This document shows, in pieces, positions 51,241 through 60,710 of a stretch of DNA of 64,000 nucleotides. A program made the position numbers and the translations under genes. How positions within the stretch are numbered: position 1 is the stretch's first letter; the number at the start of each line of letters is the position of its first letter. The notes beneath the pieces are model-generated. The model saw only the letters and a program-made list of their open reading frames with translations. It was not told where the DNA came from and did not search any database. Origin of the DNA: Pontibacter korlensis (GTDB taxonomy: Bacteria > Bacteroidota > Bacteroidia > Cytophagales > Hymenobacteraceae); contig NZ_CP009621.1 in assembly GCF_000973725.1 (NCBI RefSeq), positions 4,829,001-4,893,000 on the forward strand, written 5' to 3'.

Positions 51241-52290
51241 ATGCCTACTCTACAACTAGTATTAGATAACCTGCTCAGCCGGCATTTCAGCGAAAATTCA
51301 CCTGGTGCCGTAGTTTTGGTAGCTAAAGGGGATGAAGTTTTATACTTACAAGGCGCCGGATTGGCCAATTTAAAGACTCGTGCACCCATCACGCCAGAAA
51401 CAACTTTCCGACTCGCATCTGTGTCGAAGCAGTTTACGGCCATGTGTGTGCACCTGCTGGAGCAGCAAGGACAGCTTAAACTTACTAATAAGCTAAGTGT
51501 ATACTTCCCGGAGCTGATACACTTTGGCGAAATACAGCTACTGCATCTTCTAAACCACACATCCGGCCTGCCTGATTTTGAGGAGTATATACCAGAAGAC
51601 CAAACAGATCAGCTCACCGACGAGGACGTACTACGCATTACTGCAGCTCAGGAAAAGGCTCTCTTCTCCCCCGGCTCACAGTACCGCTATAGCAACACCG
51701 CCTATGTGCTACTTGGGCTATTGGTAGAGCAGGTATCAGGTGTGAGTTATGCTGATTTCTTACAGGCTAATGCATTTAACCCTCTGCACATACAGCACAC
51801 TATGCTATATCAAGCTCAGGCGCAGATTCCAAACAGGGCAATGGGTTACCGTGGTGATGCAGCTGGTGCGTTTTCTCTCTCAGATCAGAACATCGGAACC
51901 GCAACCAGAGGAGACGGCTGTATTTATACTTCCGCCCAGGATTACCTGAAGTGGCACTTAGCACTACAGAACAACTTTTTATTTAACATAAAAAGCTCAC
52001 TCGGAATAAATTACTCTACTGTTGATGCAGGTAAACATTGGTACTACAGTATGGGCTGGTTTTTTGCCAAAGATAATGATGGTAACAGCGAGCTTTTCCA
52101 TAGCGGCGATACCTCAGGATTTACGAACCTGGTCATGCACCTGCCCCAGCAAGAAACTTTGGTTGCCTGCTTTTCCAACATCGCCAACAATCAGCCTTTC
52201 CTAAACGACTTATTGCAAGAGTTAAAGCAATTCCCCGAGTCTCATCCAAGGTCAGAGCTCGTTTATCACCTACCTGAACTGACACGATAA
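51241..52290 (+). CDS. Beta-lactamase-related serine hydrolase (class C / PBP-like)
   Basis: 349 residues. Catalytic SxxK is S60-V-S-K63 in FRLASVSKQFTAM; YSN is in YRYSNTAYVLLG (about 148-150); the third motif is HSGDTSGF (about 288), HxG as in esterase/peptidase members rather than KTG. No signal peptide is visible, unusual for a beta-lactamase, so a cytoplasmic D-peptidase or esterase role is more likely. It lies among murein enzymes but is transcribed alone and ends at a terminator shared with the minus-strand operon. Confidence 0.85.
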   Translation: MPTLQLVLDNLLSRHFSENSPGAVVLVAKGDEVLYLQGAGLANLKTRAPITPETTFRLASVSKQFTAMCVHLLEQQGQLKLTNKLSVYFPELIHFGEIQLLHLLNHTSGLPDFEEYIPEDQTDQLTDEDVLRITAAQEKALFSPGSQYRYSNTAYVLLGLLVEQVSGVSYADFLQANAFNPLHIQHTMLYQAQAQIPNRAMGYRGDAAGAFSLSDQNIGTATRGDGCIYTSAQDYLKWHLALQNNFLFNIKSSLGINYSTVDAGKHWYYSMGWFFAKDNDGNSELFHSGDTSGFTNLVMHLPQQETLVACFSNIANNQPFLNDLLQELKQFPESHPRSELVYHLPELTR

Positions 52291-52334
52291 CACTCCCACA
52301 GCTCAGGAAGAAGCTCACCCCCTTTGATACAAAA

Positions 52335-52360
52335 AAGAGGCGCAATTACTTGCGCCTCTT
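52335..52360. terminator. Bidirectional terminator
   Basis: AAGAGGCGCAA and TTGCGCCTCTT pair perfectly (11 bp, 4-nt loop) between convergent genes; an A-run precedes and T-rich sequence follows. Confidence 0.88.
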
Positions 52361-52389
52361 CATGTATGTCTTTGGCAACCTGTACAGTT

Positions 52390-53565
52390 TTACTGGTAAA
52401 GGGCTGTCTTACGAAGGTCTACCACCACATCCTCAGGTGCTATCCGTTTGGCTCTCAGGAAGCGCTTCAACTCCGGCTCATCAAAGTTTTCTGCTGCAGG
52501 GTTCATGCTGCTGATACGTACACGACCTGCGGAGTGAATAAACTCTTGGTTACCGCCGATCCACATACCCACGTGTACGACACGCTCCGACTTACCATCT
52601 TTTGCAGGAACACCAAAGAATAGTAGGTCACCTGGCTGCATATTGTTCCAGCCGTTAGAAGTGTCTACCAATTCGCCAATATGCACCTGCTGAGAGGCGT
52701 CGCGCGGAAGCACCAAGCCGTTCATGAAGTATACTGTTTTAGTAAAGCCGCTGCAATCCACGCCTTTGAAGGAAGTACCACCCCACAGGTATGGTAGCCC
52801 AAGTAGTTGCTTGCTTGTATTTACCAGGTTCTCACCACTTGGCTGGCGGCTAGCTACCCACTCATCATACTTGATAGACTCTGCCACTGGCACAAAACCT
52901 TTTCTGCCGTCCGGGAAGGAAACAGCATAGAAATCGCCCTGCTTTTGCTGCAGTGCCAGCACATCGCCATAAACCAGGTCAGATACTGTTCCAGCATTGG
53001 CACTAGCCGACTCTAAAGCAAAACCATAAGGCTTGGTATACAACAGCTTCGGACTACTCTGCCAGGTATCAAAAGTGGCCTTATCCATCAGGGTGACGCC
53101 GCTGGCATCTACCCAGGCCAGGTACTTATCCGGAGTCTGCACCAGGTACCAGCCACGGTCCTTCTTCAGTACGTTAACAGGTGTACCCATGGTAGCCTGT
53201 GTGGCCAGTTCTGCAGGATGCTTTGGCTCTGAGCGCAGGTTAGCTACCGAAATCGTGATCACACCATACTCTTTGCCTTCCAGGCCAGCATTTGGCAGTA
53301 CCTGAATGCTGTCTATGTAGGTAATATTTTCTGCTTTCAGCTTCTCCAGCAACTCCTGCTTCGCTTCGGGCATATTGGTTTCTCCTGCCAGCACGTTACC
53401 GTGCTGCTCTACTTTAAACAGGGCCACACGCTTATCTGGCGCATACTCCTGGCGTACCGCTTCAATATGCGGCTCCAGGGGGGCATTGGCAGTAGTGGCA
53501 GTCTCCTTACCGGATGTACAAGCCATCAGGAGACCAAGGGCAGGTATGAGATAGTTCTTTTTCAT
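52390..53565 (-). CDS. ykfC: SH3/NlpC-P60 murein-peptide endopeptidase, lipoprotein (YkfC-like)
   Basis: 391 residues; lipobox LLMA-C16. Two bacterial SH3 domains (about 95-165 and 190-240; ISVANLRSEPKHPAELATQ, VSDLVYGDVLALQQKQGD) precede an NlpC/P60 domain with catalytic Cys in FKGVDCSGFTKTV, His in VVHVGMWIGGNQEFIHSAG. This matches the gamma-D-glutamyl-L-diamino-acid endopeptidases (YkfC type) that cut L-Ala-gamma-D-Glu from murein peptides. It is the last gene of an operon that also encodes the L-Ala-D/L-Glu epimerase, fitting this role well. Confidence 0.88.
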   Translation of the reverse strand: MKKNYLIPALGLLMACTSGKETATTANAPLEPHIEAVRQEYAPDKRVALFKVEQHGNVLAGETNMPEAKQELLEKLKAENITYIDSIQVLPNAGLEGKEYGVITISVANLRSEPKHPAELATQATMGTPVNVLKKDRGWYLVQTPDKYLAWVDASGVTLMDKATFDTWQSSPKLLYTKPYGFALESASANAGTVSDLVYGDVLALQQKQGDFYAVSFPDGRKGFVPVAESIKYDEWVASRQPSGENLVNTSKQLLGLPYLWGGTSFKGVDCSGFTKTVYFMNGLVLPRDASQQVHIGELVDTSNGWNNMQPGDLLFFGVPAKDGKSERVVHVGMWIGGNQEFIHSAGRVRISSMNPAAENFDEPELKRFLRAKRIAPEDVVVDLRKTALYQ

Positions 53566-53652
53566 GGTGTTTTCTTAAGTCTGTAGCTTATTAATGCCAC
53601 AGGTAAGATTCAGGTTGATTGTTTAGGTATGGGGGCAAAAGTTATCGCCTCC

Positions 53653-54741
53653 CTAATTTATGACAAATTTTGGAGAGAATTGGTTTACTGCCTCCGACAG
53701 CTGCTGCAAGTCATCTGCTGTGTGCAGGCTGTTTAAAATAACACGAATGATTGGCGCACTCTCTGCGGTTGGGTATCGGAAGTTAGATATAAGGATGTGG
53801 CGCTGATGCAGGTGCTCTGCTATACTCTCGTACCTGGTACTGAAGACAGGATAGTTGAGGATATAGCTGAAAAGCTGCTCCGGCTGCTCCAGATGCTCCA
53901 GAAAAGTATGAATGTTTTGCTGCAGCCGCTGCCTTGCCTCTGCTATCACCTCCCCTGCCTGCAGGTAAGCGTACAGGTAAGCTGGTATGGCTGGCGAAGC
54001 GCCTCCAAAGTATGGGCTGGCTTTTACCAACTCTACCACCTCCTTTGAAGCAAGTATAAAACCAGCCGGAACGCCAAGAGCTTTACCAAAGGAGCTGATT
54101 ACTACCAGTTCCACATTTTTATACTTGCGAAGTTCAGGATATATGCCGGCACCTTCTGTTCCGGTTACGCCAAACCCGTGCGAATCATCCACCACCAGTG
54201 TTACCTTCTTATGCGCTGGCAAATGCGCCACCCAATCAAAAGAGTAGCCGACAGCCTGAAGCGGATCAAGTGCATTACACACTATAACAAAAGACTCTTC
54301 TTCTGAAGCTCCTACCTCCTCCAGGACTTGCTTTGACCAATCCGTAAAGCTGATTTCAGCATTGGCTTCGGTTGCGGCGGCATTGCTTAGCCAGAGGGCC
54401 GGGTGCGCACAGGGTGCATACATAAACCTGCCCCGCTCACGCAGCACCTGCACCAGCGTCTGCCCCATCAGGAAACCGGACGACATGGTCAATGCAGCTT
54501 CTGCACCACTGATATGGGCTAACTGCTCTTCCACCTGCCCATATACCTGCAGCCGTAAGTTGGATCTGCGTGAGCTGGAGTAGTTGGTACCATAACGGCG
54601 CATCCCCTCCAGCACCAGGCGCTGAAAATCCTCATTACAGGCCATACCCAGGTAAGATGTACCGCTACAATAAAGAAACTCCTCTCCGTGCAGCGTAACA
54701 GTACGGCCAGGCAGGTGATCGGTATAGGCCGGAGCGCTCAT
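53653..54741 (-). CDS. Alpha-oxoamine synthase-like PLP enzyme (BioF/KBL fold)
   Basis: 362 residues, fold-type I. Motifs: GTNYSSSRRSNLRLQVYGQVEEQLA, TMSSGFLMGQTL, DDSHGFGVTG (Asp185/186, His188) and the PLP-lysine in SSFGKALGVPAG (K220). It is shorter than typical BioF (about 385) and no other biotin gene is nearby. Its start codon overlaps the epimerase stop by 1 nt, placing it inside the murein-peptide operon. It might condense an acyl-CoA with an amino acid freed from murein, cleave or modify L-Ala or Gly (KBL-like), or make a sulfonolipid-type base. None of these is established. Confidence 0.75.
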   Translation of the reverse strand: MSAPAYTDHLPGRTVTLHGEEFLYCSGTSYLGMACNEDFQRLVLEGMRRYGTNYSSSRRSNLRLQVYGQVEEQLAHISGAEAALTMSSGFLMGQTLVQVLRERGRFMYAPCAHPALWLSNAAATEANAEISFTDWSKQVLEEVGASEEESFVIVCNALDPLQAVGYSFDWVAHLPAHKKVTLVVDDSHGFGVTGTEGAGIYPELRKYKNVELVVISSFGKALGVPAGFILASKEVVELVKASPYFGGASPAIPAYLYAYLQAGEVIAEARQRLQQNIHTFLEHLEQPEQLFSYILNYPVFSTRYESIAEHLHQRHILISNFRYPTAESAPIIRVILNSLHTADDLQQLSEAVNQFSPKFVIN

Positions 54742-55754
54742 TAGGCTAGCAGTTCAGCTCCTGTTCCGTTTACCTGGCTGTAGAGAACCTTTCCATAGTC
54801 AATGGTAACGCCGCGGGCAATGTCTTTGCTCAGTAACAGGGAGCCATCCATATCTACGTAGTCCAGCATCGGCAGTAACTGTGCTATGGCAGAAATACCT
54901 ACTGTTGATTCGGTCATACAGCCTACCATGGTTTTCAAGCCTAGTTCACGGGCTTCCTTCAGCATGCGGCGTGCAGGCGTAAGGCCACCACACTTCACCA
55001 GCTTCACGTTTACTCCATGGAAATGACCATGACACTTGGCCACATCGCTTTCGGTAATACAGCTTTCGTCAGCAATAAGCGGAAGTGCTGACTGCTGGTA
55101 TACCTGCTTCATACCATCCATATCGTCGGCACGCATAGGCTGCTCAATAAACTCAACGTTCAGCGGTTTTAGTTGCTTCGAGTTCTCAATAGTCTCTTCC
55201 ACACCCCATGCACAGTTTGCATCCACTCTAAACACAGCATCGGTGTGCTTGCGCAGCTCTTTGATGATGGCTACATCTTCCTTCGTACCTAGCTTAATTT
55301 TGTATAGCGGCCATGGCATCTCCTTTAATTTCTTCACCATGTTCTCAATAGTGTCGATACCAATTGTATAGTCGGTTAGGGGAACATGATCGGAGCTTAA
55401 ACCCCAAAGCTTATACAGTGGCTGTCCATTCAGTTTACCAAAAAGATCGTTAGCGGCCATATCTAAGGCACACAGCGCAAACGGATTGTCTGTAAGGTGT
55501 GGCTGCATTTGTGCCCAGAATTCCTCCGGGTTCTCCAGCTTTGTTGCCTCAATCTGCTCACGTAAATTCTCCAACGCCGCTGACATACTCTCAATAGTGA
55601 AGCCGTAGTATGGGTTGCTGGTGGCTTCTCCGTAGCCTTTGTACCCATCCTGCTCCAGCTCCACAATCATGGTTGGCTGCACATCGCGGGAGTCGTAAGA
55701 AATTGTAAAGGTATGCTTCAAAGGCAGGTCAAATGACCGAATAGTGAGTTTCAT
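54741..55754 (-). CDS. ykfB: L-Ala-D/L-Glu (dipeptide) epimerase
   Basis: 337 residues of the enolase superfamily, muconate-lactonising subgroup. Catalytic KxK is K152-I-K154 in YKIKLG; metal ligands D178 (FRVDAN), E204 (EFIEQP) and D229 (LIADES); the second base is K254 (NVKLVKCGG). This set, with the conserved DYTIGID and C-terminal GCMTESTVGISA, defines the dipeptide epimerases that convert L-Ala-D-Glu from murein to L-Ala-L-Glu. It lies 62 nt after dacB and is fused by 1-nt overlap to the PLP gene. Confidence 0.93.
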   Translation of the reverse strand: MKLTIRSFDLPLKHTFTISYDSRDVQPTMIVELEQDGYKGYGEATSNPYYGFTIESMSAALENLREQIEATKLENPEEFWAQMQPHLTDNPFALCALDMAANDLFGKLNGQPLYKLWGLSSDHVPLTDYTIGIDTIENMVKKLKEMPWPLYKIKLGTKEDVAIIKELRKHTDAVFRVDANCAWGVEETIENSKQLKPLNVEFIEQPMRADDMDGMKQVYQQSALPLIADESCITESDVAKCHGHFHGVNVKLVKCGGLTPARRMLKEARELGLKTMVGCMTESTVGISAIAQLLPMLDYVDMDGSLLLSKDIARGVTIDYGKVLYSQVNGTGAELLA

Positions 55755-55816
55755 GGTAGCCGTTAAGTTTAGTATGTTAGGTTGATAGTATCTTTCTTTT
55801 TAAGAAGCTTAACTCC

Positions 55817-57163
55817 TTAGTACCTGTTGTGTACCTCTGTTATAATGCGCACCATTTCGTTGCGGATGGCAGAGGTTGGTACTTTATAATTGTTGTTCAT
55901 AAAGCTATAGAGCAGCAGTTTACCGCTCTTGGTCATGATGTAGCCGCTCTGGTTGTGCACATGCGACAAGGTACCTGACTTACCGAATACAAAAGGCACA
56001 TCAGCTTTGTAGATGTTACGGAAAGTACCAGGTCTTCCGCCCACTGCCAACATTGGCAGCAATTGCTCCTGAGGGCGCTCTTGCAACAGTTTCTGCAGTA
56101 ACGCAATAATGCTGCGCGGTGTAAACATGTTCATGCTCGAAAGGCCAGAACCGTCTATCCACACAGGCTCATCAGGCAGGTCAGCCAGGTACGTTGCCTT
56201 AACATGTTTGATGCCTCGCTCTACCGATAAAGTATCCGAAAGGGTACCGGAACAAAGCGCCATAAGCTGCTCCGCCATCAGGTTATCGCTTACCTTTAGC
56301 ATGCGCCTTAGCACCGTATCTGTCGGCAGTCCATAGAAGATCTTGCCTCCTCCCGGCACTGCTGCCTTTAGCAACTCCACCGGGCGCTTCAGGGTATCGG
56401 CAAGCAGCGTTACCACCATTTCAGGAGAGGTGATAAAAGGCACTTCTGTTGCGTATTTCTCAGAAGCGTGCTTTGGGTGATAGGTTATGGTATTTGTTCG
56501 CCACCCTCTCACAAATGCATCTTTCGCACGTGAAGCAGCTGTATCGACTACAATGTTCTTTTCAAAGTATGAAGGAGTGGTGGTGAAAGGTATACCTTCC
56601 TCTTTATGGAACTTGATGATGTTACCGTGGATGGGGAACACATTGCGCTCAGGCTGATAATAGTAGTTGTAATCGTCCCAGCCCCAATTAGTAGCGAAAG
56701 GTGTGCTGGTATATGGCGCATCCACATAGTATAACTTCTTCTCAGGCCTGTTCTTCAGGAAATCAAAAGCCAGGGAATTCTTCAGATCCATATGCGTGAA
56801 AGTAGGATCTCCGGTTCCCCAAAAAATAAGGGAGTCTCCCCTGCTCACATACTTTAGTGCCGGAATGGAATCTCCCAACATCTTAAGGCTGGCATAAAAA
56901 GTAAAGAGCTTTGTGTTGGAGGCAGGCACGAAATACTTATCTGCATTGTGCTCCACTACAGTTTGGCCAAGCTCCGGGTCATAAAGCACAAAACCAACAA
57001 AGCTCTGCCGCAACACCTCCGACTCTGTCACCTCTCGCCTGATTTCGGCAGGTCCGAAACGCGTTACTTCTGGCGTAGCGGTGGGAACTTTACTGCTACA
57101 TGCCATGCTCAGGAGCAGGCAACTCAACATAGCCCATTTATAAATCGATTTGGTCAGGTGCAT
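55817..57163 (-). CDS. dacB: D-Ala-D-Ala carboxypeptidase/endopeptidase (PBP4 family), lipoprotein
   Basis: 448 residues; lipobox SMA-C22. S13-family motifs: S82-N-T-K85 in VPASNTKLFTF, SDN in KVSDNLMAEQLM and KSGT in FGKSGTLSHV. An inserted domain between SxxK and SDN is present as in DacB. It removes terminal D-Ala and cuts cross-bridges in the periplasm. It is the first gene of the minus-strand operon dacB-epimerase-PLP enzyme-NlpC/P60, giving the recycling pathway its substrates. Confidence 0.93.
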   Translation of the reverse strand: MHLTKSIYKWAMLSCLLLSMACSSKVPTATPEVTRFGPAEIRREVTESEVLRQSFVGFVLYDPELGQTVVEHNADKYFVPASNTKLFTFYASLKMLGDSIPALKYVSRGDSLIFWGTGDPTFTHMDLKNSLAFDFLKNRPEKKLYYVDAPYTSTPFATNWGWDDYNYYYQPERNVFPIHGNIIKFHKEEGIPFTTTPSYFEKNIVVDTAASRAKDAFVRGWRTNTITYHPKHASEKYATEVPFITSPEMVVTLLADTLKRPVELLKAAVPGGGKIFYGLPTDTVLRRMLKVSDNLMAEQLMALCSGTLSDTLSVERGIKHVKATYLADLPDEPVWIDGSGLSSMNMFTPRSIIALLQKLLQERPQEQLLPMLAVGGRPGTFRNIYKADVPFVFGKSGTLSHVHNQSGYIMTKSGKLLLYSFMNNNYKVPTSAIRNEMVRIITEVHNRY

Positions 57164-57425
57164 AGGTTTAAGTGGGAAGATGAAAGTCTTAAATAAGCAA
57201 AAAGCAATATATATTCAAAGCCTTTGTTATAACCTCCTTCCAATCGGCATCCTGACTGATACTTACCAGAAAATCATAACACAGGATACACCAAAGCACT
57301 GTACGGACTCTTCAGGTCAAGAGGAAGTACAGACTTTACTTATTGACGCGCTTCTGCTCTGTGGCTCCTTTACTCGCACCCTCTCCTTTAACTCCCTCCA
57401 ATTACGTCTTTCTAGAAGCCCAAAG
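57164..57425. other. Divergent region between dacB and susC
   Basis: No gene is seen. The dacB promoter must lie here, but I find no clear TAnnTTTG on the minus strand. Confidence 0.4.
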
Positions 57426-57456
57426 TTTGCCAGAATAATTTATTTTTATATATTTA
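57426..57456 (+). promoter_or_regulatory. SusC/SusD operon promoter
   Basis: TTTG (57426-57429), a 19-nt spacer and TATATTTA (57449-57456; TAnnTTTG with one mismatch). The start would be near 57463, giving a 33-nt leader. Confidence 0.68.
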
Positions 57457-57495
57457 GAGTTACTAATCTATAACTTTTACCTAACCAACACATTC

Positions 57496-60400
57496 ATGAG
57501 AAACAATTACGTATTCCTTCTACTGTTGCTGTTAGTCTGTTGGTGCGGCTCTGCGGTCGCTCAGCAGATTAGTGTAAACGGCACAGTAACAGGCGCTGAG
57601 AACAGCTTTCCGCTGCCCGGCGTGAGTGTTATTGTAAAAGGTACAACTACTGGTGTAACAACCAGTGCCGACGGTACCTACCAGATAAATGTACCCAATG
57701 CGGACGCAGTACTGATGTTCCGTTTTTTGGGCTATGAAGTAAAAGAGGTACCTGTTGGTAACCAGCGCGTGATTAACGTGCAGCTCAGCCCAGACAACAA
57801 GCAGCTGCAAGAAGTAGTGGTTACGGCCCTTGGCATCGAGCGAAGCGAACGCTCTCTTGGGTATGCCACGCAGGAAGTTAGCGGCGAAAACCTGACCTTT
57901 ACCAAAGAGCAGAACGTACTTGGCTCACTGGCTGGTAAAGTAGCCGGTGTACAGGTAACAGGCTCTTCGGGAGCAAGTATGGGCGGTACCCAGAAGATTA
58001 AGATCCGTGGTATTAACTCCATCACAGGTGGCGGTCAGCCACTGATCGTGGTAGACGGTACGCCCATTTCCAACGCCAACTATGCAGGAAGCGACGGTGT
58101 GGATTTTGGTAACCTTGGCCAGGACGTGAACCCGGAGGATATCGAGTCGGTGAACGTGCTGAAAGGCCCGGCTGCTTCTGCACTTTATGGTATCCGTGGT
58201 CAGCATGGTGTGATTATGATCACCACCAAAAAGGGATCTAAGGGTGCTGATAAAGTAACAGTACAGCTTAACTCTGCTTTCTCTGTAGAAAGAGTAGGTA
58301 ACTTAATGCCGTACCAGAACATGTACGGTGGTGGTGGCAGCCAGACATGGAGAACACTGCCAAACGGCGAGAAGTATGTGGACATCTCTTACGACGAAAG
58401 CTGGGGCCCTAAAATGGACGGTACCATGGTGCGCCAGATTTTCAGCTTCTACCCGCAGGACCCTACTTACGGCCAATTAACACCGTTTGTGCCGCACCCT
58501 GACAACATCAAGGACTATTATGAGACGGGCTACAACCTGAACAATGGCGTGAGCATTAGCGGCGGAAGCGCTAAAACGAACTACCGCATTAGCGCAAACG
58601 ACACTCGTATTGAGGGCGTAGAGCCCAACACTTGGCTAAAGCGCCACAACGTAGGGGCGAGCCTGGGTGTGAACCTGTCAGAGAAGTTAACTGCTTCTAC
58701 CAACATCAACTACGCTGGTAACAGTGCTCAGCGTCCGGCTCAAGGCTCTGAAGATGGATCTCGCTACCTGGGCCAGTGGTTCCAGCGTAACATCGACATG
58801 AACCGCCTGAAGGATTACAAGTACCCTGATGGCACCTTCCTGCACTGGAACCTAAGAAGACCAAGCACCACTACAGGAGAGGTTACTAACTTTAAGCCAT
58901 TGTACTGGAACAACCCATACTTCGAGGCTTATGAAAATACCACCAACGACAGCCGTGAGCGCGTGTTCGGAGATATCGGCCTTACCTACCAGTTGTTGCC
59001 GGAGTTAAAACTGAGCGGCTTTATCCGTAACGACATGTACACGCAGAACATCGAATCAAGAACAGCATTCGGTGGCAAAGATGTACCAGGCTACTCTGTA
59101 GGTAAATACCAGAACCGTGAGACGAACTATGAGTTAATGGCCCAGTACACCAAAGAGTGGGGTGACTTCTCTTTGAATGCTCACTTGGGTGGTAACCTGT
59201 TTGACTGGAGAAGATCAAACGTATCAATGGCTACTGTAGGTGGCCTGTCTTCACCAGGATATTATAATATCGATGCATCCGTAGACCGTCCGGCTACTAC
59301 TTCTTCTCTGTTCAGAAAGCAGATTCGCAGTGCTTATGGTATGGTATCATTAGGTTATAAAGACACTTACTTTGTAGATGCCTCTTTAAGAAGAGACCAC
59401 TCCTCTACCCTGCCTTCTCCTTACTGGTACCCTTCACTTTCTGGTAGCTTCGTATTCAGCGAGCTGTTAGAATGGGAGCCGCTTTCTTTTGGTAAAGTAC
59501 GCGTAAGCTATGCAGAGGCTGGTTCTGATGTAGAAGTATACAGAACCTCTATTAACTACGGTGTAGGTGGCATTTACAACGGTGTGAACACCTTAACTGT
59601 GCCGAACACGCTAAACAACCCTAACATAGAACCAGCTTTTGCTCGTTCTTACGAGGCTGGTATCGACCTGAAGTTCTTCCAGAACCGTCTGGGTATCGAC
59701 TTTACTTACTATCAGCAGCGCAACAAGAATGAGACAATCGTTCTTCCGGTGTCTGGCGCTAGCGGCTATGGCTCTACCTTCATCAACGCAGGTCTGATCG
59801 AAAACAAGGGTATCGAGTTGGCTTTAACTGGCACACCTATTCAGAGCGAAATCTTTACTTGGGATGCAGTCTTCAACCTGAACAGAAACAGAAACAAGAT
59901 CATCGAGTTGTACCCAGGTGTTGACGCTTACTTGTTAGGTTCTACAACTTACTCCAGCACATCCAGCTACCTGTATGCTTATGAAGGTGAAGAGTTTGGT
60001 ACACTCGTAGGCCAGGCTTATCAGCGTGATGAGGAAACAGGCAAAATCCTGATAAACCAAAATGGTATTCCACTTTATACAACTGCAACACACAAATTTG
60101 GTAGCGTGCTGCCAGACTTTACAGGCGGTTTCCAAAACACTTTCCGTGTCTGGAAATTTGATGTAGCTGCCATGGTTGACTTCCAGGTGGGTGGCAAGTT
60201 CTTCAGCCGTTCTAAAATGCTGGCTGTTAGAACAGGTCTGGATCCATTAACGGTTGCTACTAACGACAAAGGCAACAACGTTCGTGACGCTGTAGAAGAT
60301 GGCGGTGGTGTTAGAGTTGACGGTGTATATGCACCAGGCACTGTGATCAACGGTGTAGACATGAGCGGCCAGCAAGCCACTGTCTATGTAAATCCGCAGA

Positions 60401-60699
60401 CATACTACGGTACCACAGCAAGAAGAATCTACGAAGACTGGCTGTACGATGCTTCATTTGCAAGGCTTCGTGAGGTTCGTGTAGGTTATACGCTTGACAA
60501 ATCTGTACTGGGCAACCTGCCTATCGAGAGAATTGGTATAGCGCTTATCGCCCGCAACCCAGCCATGATCTGGCAGAAAGCGCCTAAAGGCCTTGATCCA
60601 TCAGACCTGTCTACCGGCAGCCAAAGCGTTAGCTGGTACGAATCAGGGCAGCTGCCTACTGTTCGCTCTTACGGCGTTAATCTTAACATTACTTTTTAA
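57496..60699 (+). CDS. susC: SusC/RagA-type TonB-linked outer-membrane transporter
   Basis: 1067 residues. Signal peptide NYVFLLLLLLVCWCGSAVAQ; carboxypeptidase-D-regulatory-like domain (ISVNGTVTGAENSFPLPGVSVIVKG to about 100); linker LQEVVVTALGIERSERSLGYATQEV; plug with SLAGKVAGVQVTGSSGASMGG, IKIRGINSITGGGQPLIVVDG and NVLKGPAASALYGIRGQHGVIMITTKKG; then a 22-strand barrel ending NLNITF. It imports a substrate captured by its SusD partner, 11 nt downstream. Context (ROK regulator, nagB) suggests an amino-sugar oligosaccharide. Confidence 0.95.
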   Translation: MRNNYVFLLLLLLVCWCGSAVAQQISVNGTVTGAENSFPLPGVSVIVKGTTTGVTTSADGTYQINVPNADAVLMFRFLGYEVKEVPVGNQRVINVQLSPDNKQLQEVVVTALGIERSERSLGYATQEVSGENLTFTKEQNVLGSLAGKVAGVQVTGSSGASMGGTQKIKIRGINSITGGGQPLIVVDGTPISNANYAGSDGVDFGNLGQDVNPEDIESVNVLKGPAASALYGIRGQHGVIMITTKKGSKGADKVTVQLNSAFSVERVGNLMPYQNMYGGGGSQTWRTLPNGEKYVDISYDESWGPKMDGTMVRQIFSFYPQDPTYGQLTPFVPHPDNIKDYYETGYNLNNGVSISGGSAKTNYRISANDTRIEGVEPNTWLKRHNVGASLGVNLSEKLTASTNINYAGNSAQRPAQGSEDGSRYLGQWFQRNIDMNRLKDYKYPDGTFLHWNLRRPSTTTGEVTNFKPLYWNNPYFEAYENTTNDSRERVFGDIGLTYQLLPELKLSGFIRNDMYTQNIESRTAFGGKDVPGYSVGKYQNRETNYELMAQYTKEWGDFSLNAHLGGNLFDWRRSNVSMATVGGLSSPGYYNIDASVDRPATTSSLFRKQIRSAYGMVSLGYKDTYFVDASLRRDHSSTLPSPYWYPSLSGSFVFSELLEWEPLSFGKVRVSYAEAGSDVEVYRTSINYGVGGIYNGVNTLTVPNTLNNPNIEPAFARSYEAGIDLKFFQNRLGIDFTYYQQRNKNETIVLPVSGASGYGSTFINAGLIENKGIELALTGTPIQSEIFTWDAVFNLNRNRNKIIELYPGVDAYLLGSTTYSSTSSYLYAYEGEEFGTLVGQAYQRDEETGKILINQNGIPLYTTATHKFGSVLPDFTGGFQNTFRVWKFDVAAMVDFQVGGKFFSRSKMLAVRTGLDPLTVATNDKGNNVRDAVEDGGGVRVDGVYAPGTVINGVDMSGQQATVYVNPQTYYGTTARRIYEDWLYDASFARLREVRVGYTLDKSVLGNLPIERIGIALIARNPAMIWQKAPKGLDPSDLSTGSQSVSWYESGQLPTVRSYGVNLNITF

Positions 60700-60710
60700 T
60701 TAGAATTAAC

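Noticed and set aside
53653..54741. bioF (biotin synthesis)
   Set aside because: No bioA, bioB, bioC or bioD nearby, shorter than BioF, and embedded in a murein-peptide operon.
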